DNA of 64,000 nucleotides from Flagellimonas olearia (GTDB lineage: Bacteria; Bacteroidota; Bacteroidia; Flavobacteriales; Flavobacteriaceae). Within the stretch, counting starts at the first letter, position 1, and every line of letters begins with the position of its first letter. The notes beneath the pieces are model-generated. The model saw only the letters and a list, made by a program, of their open reading frames with translations, did no database searches and had not been told where the DNA came from. The stretch covers positions 1,859,870-1,923,869 of the forward strand of contig NZ_WELG01000001.1 in assembly GCF_009184425.1 (NCBI RefSeq). Direction: 5' to 3'. The translations under genes and the position numbers were made by a program. Positions 26,144-34,537 of this stretch are shown piece by piece.

Positions 26144-26196
26144 AATACAGTTTACTGCATAACACTTATCAATGGTTATCGGACCATCTTTGTCCT

Positions 26197-26210
26197 GTGA
26201 AATGTTTCAC
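26197..26210 (+). promoter_or_regulatory. dyad upstream of the lipoprotein gene
   Basis: GTGAAA-TG-TTTCAC, a perfect 6-2-6 inverted repeat, 15 bp before the start codon. Half sites equal those of the dyads upstream of both BON genes (GTGAA/TTCAC) with shorter spacing. Confidence 0.45.
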
Positions 26211-26225
26211 TTAAAAATTTAAATC

Positions 26226-26699
26226 ATGAACTACAAGACAAAAAAAATATCAACCCTGATCTTTGGATTGGCTTCCGTTGCCATGGCCGTCATAGTGTTC
26301 AATGGCTGCAAATCGCCCGCCAAAGACAAGGAGACAACACATACAGATGAGGCCAAGGAAAATCTAGTGGAAGCAAAGGAAAGTCTTGATGAGGCCAAGA
26401 AAGAATATGTCCTTAGATATGAGGCTTTTAAACTGGAATCGGACAATAAAATTGCAGAAAACGATAAGGTCATTGCCGAATTAAAGGCAAAAGCCAAAAA
26501 GGAAAGCAATACTGCCAAAAAGGATTTTGAAAAAGAACTTGCCTTATTGGAACAAAAAAACCAATCGTTGAAAGAAAAAATGAGCTACTACAAGGATGAG
26601 GGCAATGATGAATGGGAATCATTTAAGGCTGAATTTGATCAAGATATGGATAGCTTGGGGCAAGCATTAAAAGATCTGACCAAAAATAATACGAACTAA
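26226..26699 (+). CDS. coiled-coil lipoprotein
   Basis: 157 residues. Signal peptide about 1-27 with lipobox-like VFNGC, Cys28 being the lipidated residue. The mature part is highly charged and helical, with heptad-like repeats (EAKENLVEAKESLDEAKKEYVLRYEAF, ELKAKAKKESNTAKKDFEKELALLEQKNQSLKEKM), so a long coiled coil anchored in the outer or inner membrane. No enzyme motif. Unknown function; comparable small coiled-coil lipoproteins occur in stress-induced loci. First of a plus-strand series with the lmo0937-type peptide and ChaA. Confidence 0.8.
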   Translation: MNYKTKKISTLIFGLASVAMAVIVFNGCKSPAKDKETTHTDEAKENLVEAKESLDEAKKEYVLRYEAFKLESDNKIAENDKVIAELKAKAKKESNTAKKDFEKELALLEQKNQSLKEKMSYYKDEGNDEWESFKAEFDQDMDSLGQALKDLTKNNTN

Positions 26700-26720
26700 T
26701 TTCTACAAAAAGCTAAAATT

Positions 26721-26876
26721 ATGGCAAATCTACTGTACACGGTGGCCGTAGTGTTAATCATCACATGGGCCATTGGATTTCTTGGATATCATGCTGGAGG
26801 AATCATCCATACCCTATTGGTCATCGCGATCATTGCAATCATATTAAGTATGGTTCAAGGACGAAAATCCAAGTAA
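26721..26876 (+). CDS. lmo0937-family small membrane protein (51 residues)
   Basis: MANLLYTVAVVLIITWAIGF followed by LGYHAGGIIHTLLVIAIIAI and a short LSMVQGRKSK tail: two hydrophobic helices around GYHAGGIIH, the hallmark of the lmo0937/DUF5670 family. These peptides are widespread in Bacteroidota, often in general-stress clusters; molecular function unknown. It lies 21 bp after the lipoprotein gene and is probably cotranscribed with it. The coding frame is too short for ordinary gene finders, but family resemblance is clear. Confidence 0.85.
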   Translation: MANLLYTVAVVLIITWAIGFLGYHAGGIIHTLLVIAIIAIILSMVQGRKSK

Positions 26877-26959
26877 CCAACAACTTATACGTAATAACGA
26901 CAAGTACAGCCTCCCGAGTATCCAAGAACATACAGCGATGTTTTTGGATACTCTCTTTT

Positions 26960-28090
26960 ATGCCATTATTTTTTAGTGGGAGCTCTTTACCCCCTGATTC
27001 AATTGTGAATAAAAAGCAATACCTTTTACTGTGGACCATTGCGATGCCTATTTTGGCATGGCTCGCCTATTTTGGTATTCCGCTGGATCTGGGGGAACCA
27101 TATTCTCTGTTCCTTGGCATTTTACTGATAGGATCTGTCATTGCTGCGGTACACCATGCTGAGGTAATCGCCTATAGGGTAGGAGAACCTTTTGGCACAT
27201 TGTTGCTGGCTTCAGCGATTACGGTAATTGAAGTGGCACTGATTGTTTCATTGATGTTGAGCGGGGGACGGCTTGAGGCAGTTACGCTTGCCCGTGATAC
27301 GGTTTTGGCATCAGTAATGATAATCCTCACGGGGATAATAGGAATCTGTATATTGGTAGGGGCGATACGTTACAAGGAACAGGTGTTCAGCCTCCAAGGC
27401 GTTAGCGCGGCCTTGGTCACCCTTACTTCCATATTGGTGTTCGCCCTTATCCTTCCCAAATTCACTCCAAGTCTTAATGGTTCCATTAACAACCCCCTAC
27501 AGTTGATTTTTGTTGCGATAGCTTGTCTTGTCCTGTATATCACATTTGTAATGGTGCAGGCGGTACGACATCGTGCCTTTTTTTTATCCCCGGAAACCAC
27601 TGAGAACAAAAATATACTGCCCTCTCCTCCGACAGTGATGGAAACACTCATTAGTGCCCTTTTGTTGGTTTTGTGTCTCGGGATAGTAGTACTGCTCGCC
27701 AAAGCCCTTACATCCGATATAGAAAACGTCGTCTTGCAAGCAGGGGCACCAAAATCCCTGGTAGGGGTGATCATAGCAGCGGTAGTGTTATTGCCCGAGG
27801 GACTTGCCGCCTATCGCGCTGCCAGAAAGAACCGCCTCCAGACCAGCCTCAACCTTGCCCTGGGCTCCGCTCTTGCCAGCATAGGCCTCACTATACCAAC
27901 CGTTGCTATTGTATCCATTATAACTGGAATGAAAATAACACTTGGCATTGATACAAAAGCCATGGTTTTATTGGTACTGGCCCAATTTACCATTGTACTT
28001 TCATTGGCCACCGGGCGTACCAATGTGCTGCAGGGAATCGTACTTTTAACAATCTTTGTGGTGTATCTTTTTGCAATTATCTCCCCATGA
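26960..28090 (+). CDS. ChaA-type Ca2+(Na+)/H+ antiporter
   Basis: About 376 residues from ATG 26960 (MPLFFSGSS); the open frame reaches back to 26765 but overlaps the lmo0937 gene. Roughly ten membrane segments. Family signatures: GEPFGTLLLASAITVIEVALI (first alpha repeat) and LPEGLAAYRAARKNRLQTSLNLALGSALASIGLTIPTVAI (second alpha repeat), with the conserved acidic residues in each. It exports Ca2+ or Na+ in exchange for protons at the inner membrane, consistent with salt or alkaline stress protection in this cluster. Confidence 0.9.
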   Translation: MPLFFSGSSLPPDSIVNKKQYLLLWTIAMPILAWLAYFGIPLDLGEPYSLFLGILLIGSVIAAVHHAEVIAYRVGEPFGTLLLASAITVIEVALIVSLMLSGGRLEAVTLARDTVLASVMIILTGIIGICILVGAIRYKEQVFSLQGVSAALVTLTSILVFALILPKFTPSLNGSINNPLQLIFVAIACLVLYITFVMVQAVRHRAFFLSPETTENKNILPSPPTVMETLISALLLVLCLGIVVLLAKALTSDIENVVLQAGAPKSLVGVIIAAVVLLPEGLAAYRAARKNRLQTSLNLALGSALASIGLTIPTVAIVSIITGMKITLGIDTKAMVLLVLAQFTIVLSLATGRTNVLQGIVLLTIFVVYLFAIISP

Positions 28091-28204
28091 CATGGCCACT
28101 TGGCACCGCTATGTGGATTCGAGTCCATGCTTCCAAATATCATGATGATATAACCAACGGTAAATACTTTATCCATAGTTTTTTTGGCGTGACCAAATAC
28201 CATG

Positions 28205-28220
28205 TGTGAATTATGCAATT
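28205..28220 (+). promoter_or_regulatory. shared motif TGTGAATTATGCAATT
   Basis: Third copy of the TGTGAWTYATGCAAYT motif, 90 bp before the second BON gene. Confidence 0.4.
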
Positions 28221-28275
28221 CATTTTGATCATTGTGTATCGTATTGGTCAGGTATAAGGATGATCTTTATGCTAT

Positions 28276-28293
28276 CGTGAAAATTCATTCACA
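28276..28293 (+). promoter_or_regulatory. dyad upstream of BON gene copy 2
   Basis: CGTGAA-AATTCA-TTCACA, 17 bp before the start codon; one mismatch from perfect symmetry. Matches the dyad upstream of BON copy 1 in half sites, spacing and position. Confidence 0.5.
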
Positions 28294-28310
28294 ACATAAA
28301 AACAATTCCT

Positions 28311-28979
28311 ATGAAAACGAATGCAGAATTACAGGTGGATGTTCAGAATGCCATTAAATGGGAGCCTTTGTTGCATGCAGCTGAAATTGGGGTCACGGCC
28401 AAGGATGGTATTGTTTCCTTAACAGGCGTTGTGGACAGCTACATAAAAAAAATGGAAGCGGAAGATGCGGCCAAAAAAGTCATTGGCGTGAAAGCCTTGG
28501 TTGAAAATATTGAGGTGAGATTTCCGAGCAAGTGGACAAAAACGGATGTCGAAGTTGCCACTGAAGCTTTGGAAGCTTTGAAAGCCAACTATTGTGTCCC
28601 CGACGATAAGGTGACCATGAAAGTAGAGGATGGCTGGGTCATTTTGGAAGGTGAATTACCTTGGAATTACCAAAGGGAAGCCGCAAAAAAAGCCATACAT
28701 GTCCTTAAAGGCGTAAAAGGGGTGAAAAATAACATCAAGGTCAAATCCGAAAGCAACGGGACAATTGAACAAAATGCTATTGAAAGTGTACTGAGAAGAA
28801 GTTCGATCGATGACAGTGGTATCGATGTATCCGTATCCGGTACAACTGTCACATTGAGTGGAACAGTAAACTCTTGGTATCAAAAAGAAGAAGCGGGCCG
28901 CATTGCATGGAAGACTCATGGTATTTGGGATGTGAAAAATGAACTTTCAGTTGAATATGATTATCATCTGGTCGATTAA
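28311..28979 (+). CDS. three-BON-domain stress protein (OsmY-like), copy 2
   Basis: 222 residues, three BON repeats with the same layout as the paralogue at 18104-18775; the first 70 residues are nearly identical (NAIKWEPLLHAAEIGVTAKD vs NAIKWEPLLHATEIGVTAKD). No signal peptide. Located 221 bp after chaA and 264 bp before dps. Duplication within the island followed by moderate divergence is the simplest reading, possibly with dosage or condition-specific roles. Confidence 0.9.
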   Translation: MKTNAELQVDVQNAIKWEPLLHAAEIGVTAKDGIVSLTGVVDSYIKKMEAEDAAKKVIGVKALVENIEVRFPSKWTKTDVEVATEALEALKANYCVPDDKVTMKVEDGWVILEGELPWNYQREAAKKAIHVLKGVKGVKNNIKVKSESNGTIEQNAIESVLRRSSIDDSGIDVSVSGTTVTLSGTVNSWYQKEEAGRIAWKTHGIWDVKNELSVEYDYHLVD

Positions 28980-29242
28980 CACCCCCAAATGATGGGGAGA
29001 CTTTCCTATATCCATTTTCTATTGCTCGATTAGGGGGTCCACAATGCATTCCAAACTTGGCTTTTTCAACCCCAATGGAGATTTTCCACCCATTCAATTG
29101 GGAAAAAACAGAAGGGATTAGATTGGAGCATGGAAACGGAAGTGGGTTGAAGGAAGCCCGGATATTTCCAATATTGGGCCTGACGATTGGAAAAAGCCAT
29201 GGGAAACGAGATGAAAAATGGATAACATTAAAACAGAACATC

Positions 29243-29719
29243 ATGAAAATAGTAACAGGGCTAATTGAAATCAACCGGCAGGGGGTTGTCAGGGTATTGG
29301 CAAAAAATTTAGCGGACGAAACGGTACTTTACATCAAGACAAAAAAGGCCCATTGGCATGTTGAAGGAGCCGATTTTTATGATAAGCATAAATTCTTTGA
29401 ACTTCAATTCAAACAATTGGATGAAATCATGGATAGCGTCGCGGAACGCATACGTTCCATTGGCCACTATGCACCGGCTACATTAAAATCGTATCTAAAT
29501 TTGACCCATCTGACAGAGTCAGAAAGTGAGAAAAACGATAGTCAAGGGTTCATCAAAGAACTACTGGCCGATCACGAACGTATTATTATGGATTTACGAG
29601 GTCATATAAAATCGTTTACCGATGATTTTCATGATGCGGGCAGCAGTGATTTCATTACCAGTCTTATGATTACCCATGAAAAAATGGCTTGGTTCCTGCG
29701 TTCACATTTAACTAAATAA
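29243..29719 (+). CDS. dps: Dps-family ferritin-like DNA-protection protein
   Basis: 158 residues from MKIVTGLIEINRQGVVRVLA; the longer frame from 29057 overlaps non-family sequence. Ferroxidase residues of Dps are in place: H37 (KAHWHVEG), H49, E53 (Asp in E. coli), D64 and E68 (DSVAERI). Four-helix ferritin fold; forms a dodecamer that oxidises and stores iron, consuming H2O2, and may bind DNA. Member of the island's stress cluster. Confidence 0.92.
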   Translation: MKIVTGLIEINRQGVVRVLAKNLADETVLYIKTKKAHWHVEGADFYDKHKFFELQFKQLDEIMDSVAERIRSIGHYAPATLKSYLNLTHLTESESEKNDSQGFIKELLADHERIIMDLRGHIKSFTDDFHDAGSSDFITSLMITHEKMAWFLRSHLTK

Positions 29720-29726
29720 AGCCACT

Positions 29727-29939
29727 ATGTATTACAACAGTTATCATTTTTTGGGAATGCACTTTATATGGTGGTTCGTTTGGGGCATCCTACTTTTCTG
29801 GATTTTTGCCATACCTTATAAAATTCCCGGGCAAAGAACCAAGAAAGACACCCCAAGTGATATACTGAAAAAACGCTTTGCTTCCGGGGAAATCAATAAG
29901 GAAGAGTACCAAGAAACGAAGAAAATCCTAGAAGGTTGA
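29727..29939 (+). CDS. small membrane protein with SHOCT domain
   Basis: 70 residues: a Trp-rich membrane segment (FIWWFVWGILLFWIFAIPY) followed by a C-terminal SHOCT motif (SDILKKRFASGEINKEEYQETKKILEG). SHOCT tails occur on many short membrane proteins and may mediate oligomerisation. Starts 7 bp after the dps stop, so cotranscribed. Confidence 0.82.
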   Translation: MYYNSYHFLGMHFIWWFVWGILLFWIFAIPYKIPGQRTKKDTPSDILKKRFASGEINKEEYQETKKILEG

Positions 29940-30004
29940 CCATCCCTTTGCCCTAAGAAAACAAGTCCCATATGGATCTCCCCCCAATAGTTCACCCACT
30001 ATAA

Positions 30005-30178
30005 TCATCCACTTGCCCTTCCCTTGATCATGTTCCAATGGAACTCTCGAAGATATCTGGGAGTAAAAATAAAGGATATCCCTTTGATCCCGAGAATAGA
30101 ATCAGGGTAGGTTTTCCACGGCGCGGCAATGTATAGACCTCCCCACAACATAGCAATCCCGAACAGCCAACATTTCAT
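30005..30178 (-). CDS. possible small membrane-associated protein
   Basis: From MKCWLFGIAMLWGGLYIAAP to IKGRASG, 57 residues (a start at 30223 would add 15). One hydrophobic stretch, then PRYLREFHWNMIKGRASG. Protein-like composition but no recognised family. Divergent from the secreted protein gene at 30248. Confidence 0.3.
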   Translation of the reverse strand: MKCWLFGIAMLWGGLYIAAPWKTYPDSILGIKGISFIFTPRYLREFHWNMIKGRASG

Positions 30179-30247
30179 CACTGGCCACTGGCCTGGTACT
30201 GGTCCCATTGAATAAAAAAACAAGTATAACCCTTTAATAACGAAAAC

Positions 30248-30721
30248 ATGAAAAATTTAAAACTGATCGCGAGTATGATAGTACTGCTTGCCATGATGCA
30301 GGCGCACGCCCAAAATGGACCGACAGGGGTCCTGAACTCAACCACTACCAACACCTTCAACTATATCAAAGAAGGTGTTAAAATGCCTTATTCCGTTACG
30401 GTACAAGAGAGCCGGAATTACAAAACCATGTTTGACCTTGCAGATATAGGAAAAGTTGATAAAAACAGGATAAATACTCCTGTCAAAGTATCGAAACTCA
30501 TTACCGTCACAAACAATGCCAATCCAAGGGACAATAGTGTCATAGCCTTACGATATGACAAACGGGTTGCAGATACCTTTAAATTGGTGTCCACTGAAAA
30601 GGGGTTTGCCATATCTGTAGATAATAGGACCATGGAATATATCATGGGCAAGGGAATCCAGTTTGCGAATACAGCGGATAGGGAATTCTTTATGGTTGAC
30701 GAATTTGATGGTATGGAATGA
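30248..30721 (+). CDS. secreted protein of unknown function
   Basis: 157 residues with a clear signal peptide (MKNLKLIASMIVLLAMMQAHA, cleavage after AHA). The mature part has no Cys and alternates beta-like segments (SVTVQESRNYKTMFDLADIGKVDKNRIN...). Periplasmic or exported. Family not recognised. Followed by its own terminator, so a single-gene unit. Confidence 0.7.
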   Translation: MKNLKLIASMIVLLAMMQAHAQNGPTGVLNSTTTNTFNYIKEGVKMPYSVTVQESRNYKTMFDLADIGKVDKNRINTPVKVSKLITVTNNANPRDNSVIALRYDKRVADTFKLVSTEKGFAISVDNRTMEYIMGKGIQFANTADREFFMVDEFDGME

Positions 30722-30749
30722 ATGGAATTTATTTGATTTGTTGATGCGG

Positions 30750-30773
30750 AATCCCTAGAAATAGGGATTTTTC
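30750..30773 (+). terminator. Rho-independent terminator
   Basis: Stem AATCCCTA / TAGGGATT with GAAA loop, then a T-rich tail, 28 bp after the stop of 30248-30721. Confidence 0.85.
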
Positions 30774-31011
30774 TATTTATTGTGGCAGTAATCGCCCTAA
30801 TTTCTACGCCCTTCCTTTACCCCTTTTTGGCCCAAGGGCAATAAGATGGGCCAAAGGAAACTTTGTCCATCAAATGCCCGGTTACCCAATGGATGCCCCT
30901 TGGCTTGTCAATCAAAAACTGCCTTGAAACAATTGATATGGGAACTTTGATCGATGAATTTTCCATGGGTACAGAGGTAATGGGAAATAACCCTTATAGT
31001 GTGCAAGAAAG

Positions 31012-31536
31012 TCAAAGGGACAATTCCCTTTCAAAATACACCTCTTCCTTATCATCCGGAGAATCCTTGACATAGCAGTAGTATATTTTATTCAGGAATG
31101 CCCTGACGATCAATGCCTTTCTTGGGTTTTTACTGGAATAGACGGTTTGTCCCGCTTTGTACAGTTTGTTTACAGTGGATTTTTTGTTCAGTCGCAAACA
31201 TTTCAGGGTTAAATTCAAGTCTATGAATATCATTTTGAACCTATGCGTTGCAACAATCAAATAATCCGTAAACTTTGGGATAACTACGGTGTCCCCCAAT
31301 TTCAAGAGGGTCGTTTCGTTGTCCATGGTTATTTGGGCCTTACCCTCTATGATCTCAAAAAATATGGATTTTGTAGACCCCTTGCCCTCCAGTTCCATTC
31401 CCTCATCAAAGGACATTGCCTTGATCTCCCCCGTTTTTTTCTTTAGTATCGAGATCGTGGATATGGCGTTGGGCGCATAGGCCGATCTTTCTGTTATGTC
31501 ATGGGAAATCATCTTTGAAAATTGTGTGTCGATCAT
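31012..31536 (-). CDS. cupin fused to a small C-terminal domain
   Basis: 174 residues. Residues about 10-110 are a cupin (KSIFFEIIEGKAQITMDNETTLLKLGDTVVIPKFTDYLIVATHRFKMIFI) without the metal histidines. Residues about 125-174 (YKAGQTVYSSKNPRKALIVR, NKIYYCYVKDSPDDKEEVYFERELSL) match the separate 73-residue protein at 11169-11390, whose upstream neighbour is a separate cupin. Fusion here versus adjacent genes there implies a functional or physical link between the two domains. Confidence 0.8.
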   Translation of the reverse strand: MIDTQFSKMISHDITERSAYAPNAISTISILKKKTGEIKAMSFDEGMELEGKGSTKSIFFEIIEGKAQITMDNETTLLKLGDTVVIPKFTDYLIVATHRFKMIFIDLNLTLKCLRLNKKSTVNKLYKAGQTVYSSKNPRKALIVRAFLNKIYYCYVKDSPDDKEEVYFERELSL

Positions 31537-31654
31537 GGTATGGAATGTTAACGTTAATAGGGGTATTTATATCTTGAAAACCATTATGGCTTTTTATCAT
31601 GGGGCCTTTGCCCAGAACCTTTGATCAAGAACCAGATGTACTTTCTATTGGGCT

Positions 31655-33634
31655 TCAATCAGTTCGGCGTTTTAATTTTTCTTGAAAATCGCTGATCACC
31701 CCTCCTTTTAAAAGGACTTCCATCTGTCGATCGCTCATGGTATGTACTGCTTCAAATGCAAACGATTGTCCGGAGGCATCGGTTACCCTTATGGGGATAC
31801 TGGTCCTGCTTTTGATACCAGCTCCCAAGTTTTCAAAACTTAGCACATTTCCTTGTTCTATTTTATCATAATCTTCTTCATGTATAAATTCAAGGGGGAG
31901 TATACCGAAGTTTATCAGGTTTTGCCAAGCAATCCTTGCATAGGACTTGGCTATTACACATACCTGCCCCAAATATTTCGGGGCCAAAGCAGCGTGCTCC
32001 CTACTGGATCCTTGGGCATAATTTTCGCCTGCTATGACGACATGCCCCCCATATATAGGTCTGGACTTGATCGCCATTTCGTAAAAAGTGGTGTCTATCA
32101 CTGAATAGGTATACTTGCTGATTTCAGGGATGTTGCTCCTAAATGGCAGCACATCCGCTCCTGCTTTGAGAATTTCATCAGTGGATATATTGTCACCCAT
32201 TTTTAACAACACAGGGATATCGTATTGATCAGCCATAGGTAAAAAATGTGGCAGCTCTTTTATGTTGGGACCTTTCTTCAATTGAACTTCAGACCCGTCT
32301 TCAAGTGGTGCCACCAAAAGGTCGGAATTTATGATCTCTTTTTCGGGACTAGAATAGGTAGGATACGGTATATCGAATAATTTTCCCAAATCCCTGGGAT
32401 CGGTAATTTTCCCTGTCAAAGCTGATGCGGCTGCCGTTTCAGGACTGCACAGGTACACTTGGTCATCTTCAGTTCCTGACCTGCTGGGAAAATTCCTTGG
32501 CATAGTCCTCAAGCTGATGGTATTTGAAGATGGGGCCTGTCCCATACCAATACAGCCCATGCATCCTGATTGGTGGAACCTAGCCCCTGCCTTGATCAAA
32601 TTTGCAAAACTATGGTTCTTGATCATATTCAGGATAAGCTGTCTCGATGTTGGGTTGATATCAAAGGACACCCCATTATTGACCGATCTGTTTTTAACAA
32701 TATGACCAGCGATCCAAAAGTCCCGTAGTCCGGGGTTGGCAGATGATCCAATTACGACCTGGCCAACGGGTCTTCCGGCCACCTCTCTTACGGGGACCAC
32801 ATTTCCCGGACTGGACGGCAGTGCAATTAAAGGTTCCAACCCATCCAGGACAATTTCTTCGTTTAGGTCATATTTACAATCCTTATCTGAAATGATTTCG
32901 ACCCAGTCCTCAGGTCTCCCCTGCGCCTTTAAAAAGCGGTATGTTTCATGGTCACTGGGAAAAACCGTACTGGTGGCACCCAGTTCCGCTCCCATATTGG
33001 CGATAACATGCCTGTCCATGGCACTAAGGTTTTTCAATCCGTCACCATAATATTCTATAATCTTGCCGACACCTCCTTTTACCCCATACCTCCGCAACAT
33101 TTCCAGGATGATATCCTTGGCACTGACCCACTCGGGAAGGTTCCCCGTAAGCTTCACTCCCATGATCTGTGGCATTTTGACATAAAACGGTTCCCCGACA
33201 ATCACCGACGCCACATCAAGTCCTCCCGTTCCTATGGCGAGCATTCCAAGCGATCCAGCGGCACAACTGTGGCTATCGGAACCAACCAGTGTTTTTCCAG
33301 GGATTCCAAACCGTTCCATGTGGACGGGGTGGCTTACACCATTGCCGGGACGGCTGTACCATAAACCAAACCGTTGAGCTGCTGTATAAAGAAATAAATG
33401 GTCGTCCGCATTCTTATGGTCGGTTTGCAACAGGTTATGGTCCACATATTGGACCGCTATTTCTGTTTTAGCCTTTTTAAGGCCCATGGCTTCCAGTTCA
33501 AGCTGGACCAAGGTTCCGGTTGCATCCTGTAAAAGGGCCTGGTCGATCCTTATCCCTATTTCCCTTCCGGGGATGGCTTCGCCTTCAATAAGGTGGTGGT
33601 CAATCAGTTTTTGGGTCACATTGAATGGGTTCAT
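31655..33634 (-). CDS. aconitate hydratase, Aquifex-type (short, fused)
   Basis: 659 residues, the length of the short aconitase class rather than AcnA (about 900). N-terminal aconitase domains contain SDSHSCAAGSLGMLAIGTGG and FHQSGCMGCIGMGQAPSS (two cluster Cys in CMGC), followed by the swivel domain with GENYAQGSSREHAALAPKYLG. The position of the third cluster Cys in AcnA-type enzymes (GSC) reads GSS (VIGSSANPGLRDF); I believe this may be typical of the subgroup but cannot check. Converts citrate to isocitrate in the cytosol. Finding a central-metabolism enzyme inside an island suggests a backup, stress-resistant copy. Confidence 0.9.
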   Translation of the reverse strand: MNPFNVTQKLIDHHLIEGEAIPGREIGIRIDQALLQDATGTLVQLELEAMGLKKAKTEIAVQYVDHNLLQTDHKNADDHLFLYTAAQRFGLWYSRPGNGVSHPVHMERFGIPGKTLVGSDSHSCAAGSLGMLAIGTGGLDVASVIVGEPFYVKMPQIMGVKLTGNLPEWVSAKDIILEMLRRYGVKGGVGKIIEYYGDGLKNLSAMDRHVIANMGAELGATSTVFPSDHETYRFLKAQGRPEDWVEIISDKDCKYDLNEEIVLDGLEPLIALPSSPGNVVPVREVAGRPVGQVVIGSSANPGLRDFWIAGHIVKNRSVNNGVSFDINPTSRQLILNMIKNHSFANLIKAGARFHQSGCMGCIGMGQAPSSNTISLRTMPRNFPSRSGTEDDQVYLCSPETAAASALTGKITDPRDLGKLFDIPYPTYSSPEKEIINSDLLVAPLEDGSEVQLKKGPNIKELPHFLPMADQYDIPVLLKMGDNISTDEILKAGADVLPFRSNIPEISKYTYSVIDTTFYEMAIKSRPIYGGHVVIAGENYAQGSSREHAALAPKYLGQVCVIAKSYARIAWQNLINFGILPLEFIHEEDYDKIEQGNVLSFENLGAGIKSRTSIPIRVTDASGQSFAFEAVHTMSDRQMEVLLKGGVISDFQEKLKRRTD

Positions 33635-34432
33635 GGCCTTCTATGTTTTTTACTGGACGAAAAATCAGGGAGCCACTTTCTTATACTGTTCCGTAGGGGG
33701 AAGGTGGATATCAAAAATCGGGCAGGAGGTTTCCTTATTAAGTTACGTAAATTTTCTGGATAATTTCGATTTTTCGGGAGAATTCATGGCCATGGCTTTT
33801 CAGGATGGAAGAGACCATATTAACGAATGGTCATTATGGAGTGCCAGGTTTATCCGACCTTCCCGTTTTAGCACCTATCCTGATAATTGATGAATGTAAA
33901 AGCTTCACTCAAAGTTAAGCCCACGAATTCATAAATCCATATATACCAGTAAAAAGAGATATAGTGCAATAAACGGTCAAAGCGAACCACTGAAAACGGA
34001 ATTCTTTAAGCCATCCAAAAAACCGTTTCAGACTATGTCATAAAAGAGTTTATATTAATTTTTGCTATGCTCTCTTTAACCCGGCGCGGGTGGTATACTA
34101 AGACCGTCCTATCCAGCATTTGACGCATTTCAGTTCTTAAAAGGATAATAACCTGCGAGCATAAGATTCTAGTAGTTACCTACATTTCCCATATCATATT
34201 TGGTATAGAGGTCCTGGCCTTAGGAACAATGATTAAATTAAATAGTTCCGCTTTGTTCTTAATGAAATATTTTTCTTTTTCAACATTACCACAAATCGAC
34301 CCCTTTTACAGAAAGGTTGTACAATTCTCAAAAAAATAGAATTGCTTATTGTGAATCCCTTATGTTTCGCACGAAAGAGGAAATATCAAAATCAAGGACA
34401 CCCCCTTTAAGTCACTGTAATAATTTAAATAT
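33635..34432. other. intergenic, no gene seen
   Basis: About 800 bp. One frame to 33890 has no family resemblance. The remainder is AT-rich, includes the 17-bp segment shared with 24472-24488 and leads into the AbiE operators. Confidence 0.45.
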
Positions 34433-34455
34433 ATAATCGGATAATATCCGATTAT
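34433..34455. promoter_or_regulatory. AbiEi operator candidate 1
   Basis: Arms ATAATCGGA / TCCGATTAT around TAATA, a perfect 9-5-9 dyad upstream of the AbiE pair. AbiEi proteins are known to repress their own promoters at inverted repeats. Confidence 0.65.
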
Positions 34456-34496
34456 ATGCCTTTTTTTTCACATTAAATTGTTACATTTAAATACTT

Positions 34497-34517
34497 TAAT
34501 CGGAAATAATCCGATTA
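34497..34517. promoter_or_regulatory. AbiEi operator candidate 2
   Basis: Arms TAATCGGA / TCCGATTA around AATAA, a perfect 8-5-8 dyad 64 bp after the first and 20 bp before the antitoxin start. Confidence 0.65.
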
Positions 34518-34537
34518 TCATGTGAAAAAACATTAAT

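Noticed and set aside
25957-26145. 62-codon frame upstream of the lipoprotein gene
   Set aside because: Overlaps an equally long antisense frame and the shared motif; no recognisable protein features.
33486-33890. 134-codon frame crossing the aconitase start
   Set aside because: First half is antisense to aconitase; the second half shows no family resemblance.
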